NCBI RefSeq assembly: GCF_003710935.1
Contig: NZ_RHHS01000012.1
Coordinates: forward strand, 62,001 to 126,000
Source: Brevibacillus gelatini
Lineage (GTDB): Bacteria > Bacillota > Bacilli > Brevibacillales > Brevibacillaceae
Length of the DNA stretch: 64,000 nt
Reading direction: 5' to 3'
Position numbers and translations under genes: made by a program
Shown here: positions 46,630 through 54,754 of the stretch, piece after piece
Position numbering within the stretch: the stretch's first letter is position 1
Layout: every line of letters starts with the position of its first letter
Notes under the pieces: model-generated
What the model was told of the DNA's origin: nothing
Database searches by the model: none
The model's input: the letters and a program-made list of their open reading frames with translations, nothing else

Positions 46630-47529
46630 GTGTCTGAGCTAGGTCAAGTCCTGCAAAGGGCCCGCGAAGAAAAAGGAATCACGCTCGACGACATCCAACG
46701 AATTACCAAGATACAGCGGCGGTATTTGGAGGCCATTGAAAGAGGTCATTTTCATGTACTTCCCGGCCACTTTTACGCGCGTGCGTTCATAAAAAGTTAT
46801 GCGGAAGCCGTCGGTCTGGACCCGAATCACATCCTGACGCACTTTCAGGCCGATTTGCCAGCCCAGCCACCTACGGAGCAAGTGGAAAGGCTGCGCCGCA
46901 GGAGAGTTGCTTCCGCGAACAATCCGTTGCAGGCGGGACGTTGGGTCACCAAGACATTACTGGTGTTGTTTATTGCCTTGATTATCGGCGTGATTTACGT
47001 CGCAGCGGTAAACAACAACGACGATACGTTCACCCAGCCTATACCGAGCGGAACGGTCACTCCAGGAGCGGAAATCGTCACTCCGGGCAACGGTGGTGGA
47101 GTTTCCACCTCTCCGATCGCACAGCAGCCGCAACCGCCATCTGCTGTCACGCCTGTTACTGAGCCGGGAACGACGACACCCGAGCCTGAAGTCTCTCAGG
47201 CGACGGTCACGTTTGAATCGCAGCAAGGTTCCATCTACAACTACTCCCTGCAGGGTGGAGAAAAAATCACCGTCCACCTGAAAGTGAAGGAAGACAGAAG
47301 CTGGTTCGGGGTATCGGAAGGAAAAGGCAAGAAATACGTCGAGGAAGGCGAACTGAAAAAGGGAGCCAAGGAAGAAATCACGATTGAATTGAAGAAATCG
47401 GCGTATGTGCGTCTTGGAAAACCGACCGTCGTCGAATTGACGGTGAACGGAGCGGTGATCGATACGTCCAAAATGAAGTTCATGCCGTCGAACATCACCA
47501 TCAAATTGAAAGAAGCAGCAGCACAGTAG
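46630..47529 (+). CDS. rodZ: Cell-shape protein RodZ (YmfM)
   Basis: A membrane-spanning morphogenesis protein linking MreB to the wall machinery. The cytoplasmic helix-turn-helix (1-80, GQVLQRAREEKGITLDDIQRITKI) is followed by one membrane helix (about 104-128), then a Pro/Thr-rich linker, and a DUF4115 domain outside (about 190-299, SWFGVSEG). 299 residues, typical. GTG 46630 follows AAGGAGGGG. Confidence 0.92.
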   Translation: MSELGQVLQRAREEKGITLDDIQRITKIQRRYLEAIERGHFHVLPGHFYARAFIKSYAEAVGLDPNHILTHFQADLPAQPPTEQVERLRRRRVASANNPLQAGRWVTKTLLVLFIALIIGVIYVAAVNNNDDTFTQPIPSGTVTPGAEIVTPGNGGGVSTSPIAQQPQPPSAVTPVTEPGTTTPEPEVSQATVTFESQQGSIYNYSLQGGEKITVHLKVKEDRSWFGVSEGKGKKYVEEGELKKGAKEEITIELKKSAYVRLGKPTVVELTVNGAVIDTSKMKFMPSNITIKLKEAAAQ

Positions 47530-47553
47530 GCAAGCGTAAAGCTTGCCTTTTAT
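47528..47553 (+). terminator. Intrinsic terminator overlapping the rodZ stop
   Basis: AGGCAAGC (47528-47535) pairs with GCTTGCCT (47541-47548), loop GTAAA, then TTTTA. The stem begins inside the TAG stop. Confidence 0.85.
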
Positions 47554-47566
47554 ACTTTCGTCTCTT

Positions 47567-47596
47567 TTGACACTTCCTTTAGGCTTATATTATACT
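47567..47596 (+). promoter_or_regulatory. SigA promoter of rimO
   Basis: Consensus TTGACA (47567-47572), 18 bases, TATACT (47591-47596). Confidence 0.8.
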
Positions 47597-47641
47597 GGAT
47601 AGGTGTAATATGGGCTGGTGTGACCAATTGGAGGAAAAAAG

Positions 47642-48988
47642 ATGACAGAGAAGGCAGGCACGCGAGAAAAAGTAGCGATTGTTACGCTGGGCTGTGAAAA
47701 AAATCTTGTCGATTCGGACATGATGGCCCATCTGATAGATGAAAAAGGCTATGAACTGGTTGACAATCCGGAAGAAGCAACCGTGGTCATTGTCAATACC
47801 TGCGGTTTCATCGATGCAGCCAAAGAGGAATCGGTAAACAAGATTCTGGAAATGGGTGAATTGAAGGAAACCGGCAAGCTGAAATCGCTTGTGGTGGCAG
47901 GCTGTCTCACACAACGCTACAAAGAGGATATCTTGAACGAGATTCCCGAGGTGGACGGCATTGTCGGAACAGGCGATTTTATGTCGATTACAGAGATCAT
48001 TGAAGAATCGCTGGCTGGCAAGCGCCCGATTTTCGTGGGCAACCCCATCTTCACGTACGAAGATGTCGTGAAGCGCAAGGTGAAGGAAGGCACGTACTCC
48101 GCATACATTAAAATTGCCGAGGGCTGCGACAATGCCTGTACCTTCTGCAGTATCCCGCTGATGCGCGGTGGCTTCCGCAGCAGAACGATTGAGTCAATCG
48201 TCGAAGAGGCCCGCCACCTGGCTTCGCAGGGAATTGTGGAAGTGAGCCTGATCGCTCAGGATTCCACCAACTACGGTGCAGACATTTACGATGGTAAGCA
48301 GATGCTGCCAGAGCTCTTGAACCGTTTGGCAGAGGTGGAAGGAATCGAATGGATTCGCCTTCACTACGCCTATCCGGGCTTTTTTACAGACGAGCTGATC
48401 CAAACGTTTGCTACCAATCCAAAAGTGTGCAAATACGTCGACATGCCGCTGCAGCACTCGGAAGACCACATTCTGAAAAAAATGCGTCGGCCGGGTCGAC
48501 AAACGGACATTCGCGAGCTGGTGGCGAAAATCCGTGCGCAAGTGCCGGATGTAGCGTTGCGCACCTCGCTGATCGTCGGCTTCCCCGGCGAGACAGACGA
48601 GGACTTCGAGCGTCTGTGCGAGTTTGTGAAGGACATCGGCTTTGATCGTTTGGGTGTTTTTACGTATTCCAATGAAGAAGACACTCCGGCTTCCCGTTTG
48701 CCGAATCATGTGGACGAAGAAGTCAAGGAAAAGCGTGCAAACATGCTGATGGAAATTCAGCGTGAGATTGCAAGCGAGCGCAACGGCCGCTTCGTCGGCC
48801 AGGTGCTGGACGTTCTTATTGAACGCTACGAGGGACGCAACGACATTTATGTAGGCCGGACGCAATACGACGCCCCGGAAATTGACGGGGAAGTATTCGT
48901 AACAGGGTTCAAAGGCAAATTGGGCTCTATCGTAAAAGTCAAGATCACACACTCCTATGAATACGATTTGGCCGGGGAGGTAGTCTAG
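47642..48988 (+). CDS. rimO: Ribosomal protein S12 methylthiotransferase RimO
   Basis: A radical-SAM enzyme that adds a methylthio group to an aspartate of S12. The 448 residues carry the UPF0004 cluster cysteines C18, C54 and C87, the radical-SAM triad CDNACTFC (C162, C166, C169), and a TRAM domain at the C-terminus. The short LGCEKNLVDSD start is typical of RimO and separates it from MiaB. In B. subtilis this gene is not between rodZ and pgsA. ATG 47642 follows GGAGG. Confidence 0.93.
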   Translation: MTEKAGTREKVAIVTLGCEKNLVDSDMMAHLIDEKGYELVDNPEEATVVIVNTCGFIDAAKEESVNKILEMGELKETGKLKSLVVAGCLTQRYKEDILNEIPEVDGIVGTGDFMSITEIIEESLAGKRPIFVGNPIFTYEDVVKRKVKEGTYSAYIKIAEGCDNACTFCSIPLMRGGFRSRTIESIVEEARHLASQGIVEVSLIAQDSTNYGADIYDGKQMLPELLNRLAEVEGIEWIRLHYAYPGFFTDELIQTFATNPKVCKYVDMPLQHSEDHILKKMRRPGRQTDIRELVAKIRAQVPDVALRTSLIVGFPGETDEDFERLCEFVKDIGFDRLGVFTYSNEEDTPASRLPNHVDEEVKEKRANMLMEIQREIASERNGRFVGQVLDVLIERYEGRNDIYVGRTQYDAPEIDGEVFVTGFKGKLGSIVKVKITHSYEYDLAGEVV

Positions 48989-49564
48989 GTGAATCTCGCC
49001 AACCGCATCACCCTCGCCAGGATTTTCCTGGTTCCGGTAGTCATGTTTTTTCTGCTGGTGCGTTACAACATCGGGACATTTTCCATTGGCAGCCTGACGA
49101 TGACGTATAACGAGCTGATTGCGGCTTTGGTGTTTATCCTAGCAGCCAGTACGGACGGACTCGACGGTTACATCGCTCGCAAACGCAAGATCGTGACGAA
49201 TCTGGGGAAATTTTTGGACCCGCTGGCAGACAAACTGCTCATCTCGGCAGCGCTGATCTCCCTCGTGGAGATGCAGCGGCTGGAAGCGTGGATTGCGATT
49301 GTCATCATCAGCAGGGAGTTTGCTGTAACAGGTTTGCGTCTGGTTGCTGCGGCAGAAGGACAGGTAATTGCCGCAAGCGCATTGGGTAAACTGAAGACAT
49401 GGGTCCAGATTGTGGCGATTACCGCTGTCATGATCCGCAACTTTCCCTTCGAATTTTTCGGGATTCCGTTTGACGAAGTCGCCACGTGGGCGATGGTCGT
49501 TATCACGCTTTATTCCGGGTACGACTACTTTGCGAAAAATCGCAACGTCATCCAATACTCGTAG
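48989..49564 (+). CDS. pgsA: CDP-diacylglycerol-glycerol-3-phosphate 3-phosphatidyltransferase
   Basis: Makes phosphatidylglycerophosphate, precursor of phosphatidylglycerol, in the membrane. The 191-residue protein has several hydrophobic helices and the CDP-alcohol phosphotransferase motif spread over STDGLDGYIARKRKIVTNLG and LDPLADKL. It uses the product of CdsA at the window start. GTG 48989 directly follows the rimO stop. Confidence 0.95.
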   Translation: MNLANRITLARIFLVPVVMFFLLVRYNIGTFSIGSLTMTYNELIAALVFILAASTDGLDGYIARKRKIVTNLGKFLDPLADKLLISAALISLVEMQRLEAWIAIVIISREFAVTGLRLVAAAEGQVIAASALGKLKTWVQIVAITAVMIRNFPFEFFGIPFDEVATWAMVVITLYSGYDYFAKNRNVIQYS

Positions 49565-49585
49565 CTACGGGTATTGGTCTCTTTT
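49552..49585 (+). terminator. Terminator overlapping the end of pgsA
   Basis: A 26-base inverted repeat, 49552-49564 with 49565-49577, 13 pairs with one G-T; the TAG stop (49562-49564) is in the 5' arm. TCTCTTTTTTC follows. Confidence 0.85.
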
Positions 49586-49663
49586 TTCACAAGACTCTTC
49601 TCTATAGCCACTAACGGTGATAAACTGTTGGGTTAGAGGCTTTTCTACTCTCAAAGAGAATGG

Positions 49664-50917
49664 ATGAGGAAAATGAGAGCGGAGATTATCGCAGTAGGTA
49701 CCGAGCTTTTGCTAGGCCAAATTGCCAACACAAATGCCCAGTTTCTTTCGCAGAAGCTGGCGGAAATTGGCGTGGGAGTCTATTTCCATACGGTTGTAGG
49801 AGATAATGCAGAGCGATTGCGGCAGGTCATTGCGCTCGCTTCCGGCCGATCCGATCTCGTCATTTTTACAGGAGGGCTTGGGCCGACACAGGATGATCTG
49901 ACCAAGGAAACGGTGGCAGCACACGTAGGTGTCGGGCTGGAGACAAACCCGGAAGCCATGGAAAGAATCGAGCAGTTCTTTTTGCAACGTGGGATTGTCA
50001 TGACGGAGAACAATCGGAAGCAGGCGCTGGTGCTTTCAGGCAGCCATGTCTTTTCCAATGACTTCGGGATGGCGCCTGGGATGGCGATCCGTCATGACAG
50101 TTGTACGTTCGTGCTGCTCCCTGGACCGCCGAGCGAGCTGTACCCGATGGTGGAGCGCTACGTGATGCCGTATTTGACGGGCTTGTTGCCAGAGAAGCAA
50201 GTTTTTCATTCACATGTGCTGCGCTTCTATGGAATCGGGGAATCCGCGCTGGAGGAGCGATTGCTGGATTTGATTGAAAAGCAGGACAACCCGACGATCG
50301 CGCCGTATGCCAAGGAATTTGAAGTGACGCTCAGGCTCACGGCAAGAGCGTCTGCGGCAGAAGAAGCAGAAGCGCTGATTTTGCCGGTGGAAGAAGAGAT
50401 TCGCAAGCGTGTTGGCGAGTATGTGTACGGGATGGGGGAAGATTCGTCCCTGCACGCGGTACTGGTGAGCGAGCTGAAAAAGCGAAACGAGACGATCGCA
50501 AGTGCGGAGAGCTGTACAGGCGGTACGGTCGCTTCGTTGATTACGTCCGTACCCGGCAGCTCTTCTGTTTTTCGGGGAGGCGTAGTCTGCTATACAAACG
50601 ATGTGAAAACCCAGTTGCTTGACGTACCGGAAGAGGTTTTGCAAACGGACGGGGCCGTCAGTCGGCAAACAGCGCAGTTGCTTGCAGAAAATGTGCGAGC
50701 CAGGCTGGGGGCGACATACGGTGTGTCCGTGACGGGTGTGGCTGGACCCGACCCTTCGGAGGGCAAGCCTGTTGGCCTTGTCTACGTTGGAATTGCGGCT
50801 GAAGGGATGCCCACAGCAGTAAAAGAACTGCGTCTGGCTGGCAGAAGACAGGCGATTGTTGGGCGTGCCGCCAAATATGCGCTGTTTTACGCGCTGCAAA
50901 TGCAAAAAGAAAGGTGA
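49664..50917 (+). CDS. cinA: Competence/damage-inducible protein CinA
   Basis: A two-domain protein. The N-terminal MoCF-like half starts AEIIAVGTELLLGQIANTN and has GGLGPTQDDLTKETVA; the C-terminal half is the NMN amidohydrolase-type domain with IASAESCTGGTVASLITSVPGSSSVFRGG split across the active serine. 417 residues from ATG 49664, or 414 from ATG 49673. In B. subtilis it is next to recA; here a helicase gene lies between. Confidence 0.93.
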   Translation: MRKMRAEIIAVGTELLLGQIANTNAQFLSQKLAEIGVGVYFHTVVGDNAERLRQVIALASGRSDLVIFTGGLGPTQDDLTKETVAAHVGVGLETNPEAMERIEQFFLQRGIVMTENNRKQALVLSGSHVFSNDFGMAPGMAIRHDSCTFVLLPGPPSELYPMVERYVMPYLTGLLPEKQVFHSHVLRFYGIGESALEERLLDLIEKQDNPTIAPYAKEFEVTLRLTARASAAEEAEALILPVEEEIRKRVGEYVYGMGEDSSLHAVLVSELKKRNETIASAESCTGGTVASLITSVPGSSSVFRGGVVCYTNDVKTQLLDVPEEVLQTDGAVSRQTAQLLAENVRARLGATYGVSVTGVAGPDPSEGKPVGLVYVGIAAEGMPTAVKELRLAGRRQAIVGRAAKYALFYALQMQKER

Positions 50918-50924
50918 CGTTTTC

Positions 50925-52514
50925 ATGACGATGTTTTCTGATTTTCCTTTACATAAATCAATTTTGCAGGCGATCCACGATATGGGCTTCGAAGAGCCAT
51001 CGCCGATTCAGGCTGCCTGCATTCCGAAAGTGCTGGAAGGGGGCGACCTGATCGGTCAGGCACAGACGGGGACCGGCAAGACCGCAGCTTTCGGGATTCC
51101 GCTCGTGGAAAAAATTACGCCAGCGAACCGGGTACAAGCAATCGTACTGACTCCGACCCGCGAGCTCGCCATCCAGGTTGCGGGAGAGCTGCTGCGTATC
51201 TCCAAATACAAAAAAGTACGCACGCTGCCGATCTACGGCGGACAATCGATCGGCCATCAGATTCGCGCCCTGCGCCAAGGTGTACAAATCGTCGTAGGGA
51301 CACCTGGCCGCGTGATGGATCACCTGCGCCGCAAAACATTGAAGCTCGATCATGTACATACGCTCGTTTTGGATGAAGCGGACGAAATGCTGGACATGGG
51401 CTTCATCGAAGACATCGAGACAATCATTACACATATGCCGGAAGAGCGTCAGACCCTGCTTTTCTCCGCAACAATGCCGCCTGAAATCAAGCGCCTCGCT
51501 ACCCGCTACATGAAGCAGCCGCAAACGATCGCTGTCAGCCGCGAGGAAGTGACAGCACCATTGATCGAACAGGTGTATTACAAAGTGTTTGACCGAAACA
51601 AAGTAGAGAGCCTCTGCCGCATTCTCGACAGTGAGGATGTAGAGCTTGGCATCATCTTCTGCCGCACCAAGCGCGGGGTGGATGAGCTGTCCGAAGTGCT
51701 GCAAGCCCGCGGGTATTTGGCGGACGGCTTGCACGGCGATCTTTCCCAGGCGCAGCGCGACAAAGTCATGAATGCCTTCCGCGAAGGCTCCATCGAGTTT
51801 TTGATCGCAACGGACGTAGCAGCGCGCGGAATCGACGTCGGAAACGTTTCCCACGTCATCAACTACGACATTCCGCAAGACTCCGAGAGCTACGTGCACC
51901 GGATCGGACGTACAGGCCGTGCCGGACGCAAAGGTATTGCCATGACTCTGGTGACTCCGCGTGAAGTCAGACAGATGATGTTCATCCAGAAGCAGACAAA
52001 AGCGCAAGTGCTGTCCCGCAACGTTCCGTCGCTGGAAGAAGTGGCCGAGCGCAAGCAGGAACAGCTTCGCGAGCAGTTGACCAGCCTGTTGGAAAGCGAT
52101 GCGATTGCGGACATGTACCAAAAAGTAGCGGAATCGCTCGTTGGCCAGTACCCTGCTGAAAAGGTTGCCGCTGCGGCACTGCACCTGGCTTTCCATACGG
52201 AAGCGGGGCAAATGCAGGAGACAGAAGCGTACAACTTCGGAGAGACAGGTGCGGCAAAAGGCATGGTGCGTTTCTTCCTGAACGTAGGCCGAAATGTGAA
52301 CATGAAGCCGCAGGATTTGGTTCGCGAGATTTCCGAGTCGGTCGGCATCCCGGGCAAAGCAGTGGGACGCATCGACATTTTCGAGAACTTTACGTTTGTG
52401 GAAGTGCCGGAGGACGTGGCGCCGTTTGTCTATGAATCGCTCCGTCAAACCCGGATCAACGGCAAGCGCATCAACCTGGAGCCGGCGAAGCCGCGCGGTG
52501 CGAAGCGCTCCTAG
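50925..52514 (+). CDS. DEAD-box RNA helicase with DbpA-type C-terminal domain
   Basis: An ATP-dependent RNA helicase of 529 residues. The core has AQTGTGKT (motif I), TPTRELA, DEAD, SAT, ATDVAARGIDV and HRIGRTGR. The C-terminal 80 residues (RFFLNVGRNVNMKPQDLV ... FVEVP) form a DbpA/CsdA-like RNA-binding domain, linked by a charged helix. It is likely a DeaD/CshA-type helicase for ribosome assembly or mRNA decay; the exact ortholog is uncertain. ATG 50925 sits 7 bases after the cinA stop region with AAAGGTGA. The frame extends back to 50856 inside cinA, which I reject. Confidence 0.92.
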   Translation: MTMFSDFPLHKSILQAIHDMGFEEPSPIQAACIPKVLEGGDLIGQAQTGTGKTAAFGIPLVEKITPANRVQAIVLTPTRELAIQVAGELLRISKYKKVRTLPIYGGQSIGHQIRALRQGVQIVVGTPGRVMDHLRRKTLKLDHVHTLVLDEADEMLDMGFIEDIETIITHMPEERQTLLFSATMPPEIKRLATRYMKQPQTIAVSREEVTAPLIEQVYYKVFDRNKVESLCRILDSEDVELGIIFCRTKRGVDELSEVLQARGYLADGLHGDLSQAQRDKVMNAFREGSIEFLIATDVAARGIDVGNVSHVINYDIPQDSESYVHRIGRTGRAGRKGIAMTLVTPREVRQMMFIQKQTKAQVLSRNVPSLEEVAERKQEQLREQLTSLLESDAIADMYQKVAESLVGQYPAEKVAAAALHLAFHTEAGQMQETEAYNFGETGAAKGMVRFFLNVGRNVNMKPQDLVREISESVGIPGKAVGRIDIFENFTFVEVPEDVAPFVYESLRQTRINGKRINLEPAKPRGAKRS

Positions 52515-52536
52515 TTCGCTTCAGGCGTAAAGACAG

Positions 52537-52578
52537 ACAGCCATTTTGCTGGGAATATCCAGAAAATGGCTGTTTTTT
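52537..52578 (+). terminator. Intrinsic terminator after the DEAD-box gene
   Basis: ACAGCCATTTT (52537-52547) pairs perfectly with AAAATGGCTGT (52563-52573); T run follows. Confidence 0.9.
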
Positions 52579-52585
52579 CGTGATG

Positions 52586-52599
52586 CGAATATTTGTTCG
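52586..52599 (+). promoter_or_regulatory. LexA (Din) box upstream of recA
   Basis: CGAATATTTGTTCG matches the Gram-positive LexA operator form CGAAY-N4-GTTCG on both arms. It lies about ten bases before the recA -35, which fits SOS control. Confidence 0.85.
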
Positions 52600-52609
52600 C
52601 AAAAAATAC

Positions 52610-52639
52610 TTGGCAAACGGTTCTATCTCGATGTATGAT
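52610..52639 (+). promoter_or_regulatory. SigA promoter of recA
   Basis: TTGGCA (52610-52615), 18 bases, TATGAT (52634-52639); the transcript would start near 52646. Confidence 0.7.
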
Positions 52640-52684
52640 GAAGACAAGCAAAAGAGATGCGAATAGTGAAAGGGTGTGTACCAT

Positions 52685-53743
52685 TTGTCAGATCGTCGCG
52701 CAGCTTTGGAGAGTGCATTGCGTCAAATAGAAAAGCAATTTGGAAAAGGTTCCATCATGAAGTTGGGAGAGGTGGCCAACGTTCAGATTTCCACCGTTTC
52801 CAGTGGGGCGTTAGCTTTGGACATCGCGTTGGGTGTAGGTGGATTCCCGCGCGGACGTATCATCGAGATTTTTGGACCAGAGTCTTCCGGTAAAACCACC
52901 GTAGCACTGCATGCCATCGCAGAAGTGCAAAGACAAGGTGGACAAGCGGCTTTCATCGATGCCGAGCACGCGCTGGACCCTGTCTATGCGGCCAAGCTGG
53001 GCGTGAATATTGATGAGCTGCTGCTCTCCCAGCCGGATACAGGGGAGCAAGCATTGGAAATTGCCGAGGCGCTGGTACGCTCCGGTGCGGTCGACATCAT
53101 TGTCGTGGACTCGGTAGCAGCGCTCGTTCCGAAGGCAGAAATCGAGGGCGAGATGGGAGATTCCCACGTAGGTTTGCAGGCCCGTCTCATGTCGCAGGCT
53201 TTGCGCAAGCTGTCCGGTGCGATCAACAAATCGAAGACGATTGCGATCTTCATCAACCAGCTGCGTGAAAAAGTAGGCGTGATGTTCGGGAACCCGGAAA
53301 CCACTCCTGGTGGACGCGCACTGAAGTTCTACGCGAGCGTGCGTCTCGATGTTCGCAAAGCCGAAGCGATCAAGGTCGGCAACGATGTCATGGGCAGCAA
53401 GACCAAGATCAAAGTCGTGAAAAACAAAGTAGCGCCGCCGTTCAAGGTTGCTGAAGTGGACATCATGTACGGGGAAGGGATCTCCAAAGAGGGCAGCATC
53501 CTCGATATTGGTTCCGAGATCGACGTCGTGCAAAAGAGTGGTGCGTGGTACTCCTTCAACGATGAGCGCCTTGGCCAAGGGCGGGAAAACGCGAAAATTT
53601 TCCTCAAAGAAAATCCTCATATTGCAGCGCAAATCGAGGCGAAAGTTCGCGAGTATTTCAGCCTGAACCCTGGTTCTGTTCCGGAGGCAGAGCCAGTGAT
53701 TGATCCGGAGCAAGAGGAAGAGCCGATGTTTGACCTCGATTAA
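52685..53743 (+). CDS. recA: Recombinase RecA
   Basis: The strand-exchange and SOS co-protease protein. Walker A is GPESSGKT (about residue 64), Walker B region [12 protein letters not shown], the L2 DNA-binding loop includes [21 protein letters not shown]. The end is acidic, as usual. TTG 52685 gives [20 protein letters not shown], like B. subtilis, and is 8 bases after AAAGGGTG; GTG 52676 falls inside that site. 352 residues. A LexA box and promoter lie upstream, recX downstream past a terminator. Confidence 0.97.
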   Translation: MSDRRAALESALRQIEKQFGKGSIMKLGEVANVQISTVSSGALALDIALGVGGFPRGRIIEIFGPESSGKTTVALHAIAEVQRQGGQAAFIDAEHALDPVYAAKLGVNIDELLLSQPDTGEQALEIAEALVRSGAVDIIVVDSVAALVPKAEIEGEMGDSHVGLQARLMSQALRKLSGAINKSKTIAIFINQLREKVGVMFGNPETTPGGRALKFYASVRLDVRKAEAIKVGNDVMGSKTKIKVVKNKVAPPFKVAEVDIMYGEGISKEGSILDIGSEIDVVQKSGAWYSFNDERLGQGRENAKIFLKENPHIAAQIEAKVREYFSLNPGSVPEAEPVIDPEQEEEPMFDLD

Positions 53744-53764
53744 TGAGCTACTGCGTGCAAAATC

Positions 53765-53796
53765 AACAGCCTGTCGATGAGACAGGCTGTTTTGTG
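53765..53796 (+). terminator. Intrinsic terminator between recA and recX
   Basis: AACAGCCTGTC (53765-53775) pairs perfectly with GACAGGCTGTT (53781-53791), loop GATGA, then TTGTGTG. The poor T run may allow readthrough to recX. Confidence 0.8.
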
Positions 53797-53826
53797 TGAA
53801 AAACGTTTCGAAAGGAGCAAAAGCGC

Positions 53827-54474
53827 ATGAAGGGAGGCCAAATCACTGCCGTTCACCGCGATTATAAGCAGAAGCAGCGCTACCATATCGATTTGGATGG
53901 GGAGTATGCATTTACGGTACATGAAGACATACTGATAAAGTACAACCTGTTCAAAGGGACACAGGTGGACGAGGCATTTTATGGCGAAGTGCTGGTCGCA
54001 GAAGAGAAGCACAAGGCGTATCTGGGCGCGTTGAAATATTTGGGGCTGCGTCCGCGCACGCGCAGTCAGCTGCATGCGTACTTGCTGGAAAAAGGCTTTG
54101 ATACCCGCGTCGCTGATGAAATCTGCCAGCGCTGCGAGGAGCAAGGGTACATCGACGATGAAGCGTTTGCCAAGCAATGGGTGGAGGAGAGGCTGCGCCT
54201 GAAGCCGCGCAGTTCCTATATGCTGCGGATGGAACTGGCGCAGCGCGGCGTGGACAAGTCGATTGCAGAGGATGCCGTGCAGGGCATTTCCAGAGAGGCT
54301 GAACTGGAAGCAGCTCGCGCTTTGGTAGAGAAGAAAGCGCGACGCATCGCAGGAGCGCCGAATCGTGACGAGGAGAGAAAGCTCTTGTCCATGCTGATGC
54401 GCAAAGGATTCGCGCATTCCATCATTCAGCAGATTCGGGAAGAATTGCGCCAGAGAAGGGATGGGCAGGACTGA
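53827..54474 (+). CDS. recX: Recombination regulator RecX
   Basis: RecX binds RecA filaments and limits their activity. The 215-residue protein is built of three-helix repeats: RPRTRSQLHAYLLEKGFDTRVADE, YIDDEAFAKQWVEERLRLKPRSSYMLRMELAQRGV, and a basic C-terminal repeat. It has an N-terminal beta-rich extension typical of Bacillales. ATG 53827 follows GAAAGGAGC. In B. subtilis recX is not beside recA. Confidence 0.9.
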   Translation: MKGGQITAVHRDYKQKQRYHIDLDGEYAFTVHEDILIKYNLFKGTQVDEAFYGEVLVAEEKHKAYLGALKYLGLRPRTRSQLHAYLLEKGFDTRVADEICQRCEEQGYIDDEAFAKQWVEERLRLKPRSSYMLRMELAQRGVDKSIAEDAVQGISREAELEAARALVEKKARRIAGAPNRDEERKLLSMLMRKGFAHSIIQQIREELRQRRDGQD

Positions 54475-54490
54475 CTCGATTTGCATGTTC

Positions 54491-54520
54491 TTGACAATTC
54501 TTGTTCACAAATAATAAAAT
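54491..54520 (+). promoter_or_regulatory. Strong SigA promoter upstream of rny
   Basis: Consensus TTGACA (54491-54496), 18 bases, TAAAAT (54515-54520). The transcript would start near 54527, about 228 bases before the rny start. Confidence 0.8.
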
Positions 54521-54526
54521 AGGTTT

Positions 54527-54646
54527 GTATTTACTTGGTGTATCATAACTTTTTGCGCTTTGCTCACTCGTTGCCTGTGAAACAACTGAACAACCGTGCG
54601 ATAGCTGTACGGATTCAGCGGACCGAGTAAAATCGGTCCTGTTTTT
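54527..54646 (+). ncRNA. Putative switch leader with terminator upstream of rny
   Basis: The 120-base stretch between promoter and rny ends in a terminator: GGACCGA (54620-54626) pairs with TCGGTCC (54633-54639), followed by TG and six T. Just before it, CCGTGC (54593-54598 region) pairs with GTACGG. At the 5' end, TTTACTTGGT (54530-54539) can pair over ten bases, with one G-T, to ACCGAGTAAA (54622-54631), which covers most of the terminator 5' arm and its loop. The two folds exclude each other. I do not recognise a known riboswitch family; a short stable RNA is the alternative. Confidence 0.5.
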
Positions 54647-54754
54647 TAGCGAATGTTCAAATGTGAGAGCAAAACGAAAGCGGCACTCCATGAAAAACGA
54701 ATGCGTGGAAAGCGGGGAGATGTCTTACAATAAGGAGGTGAAACGAAAAAGCCT

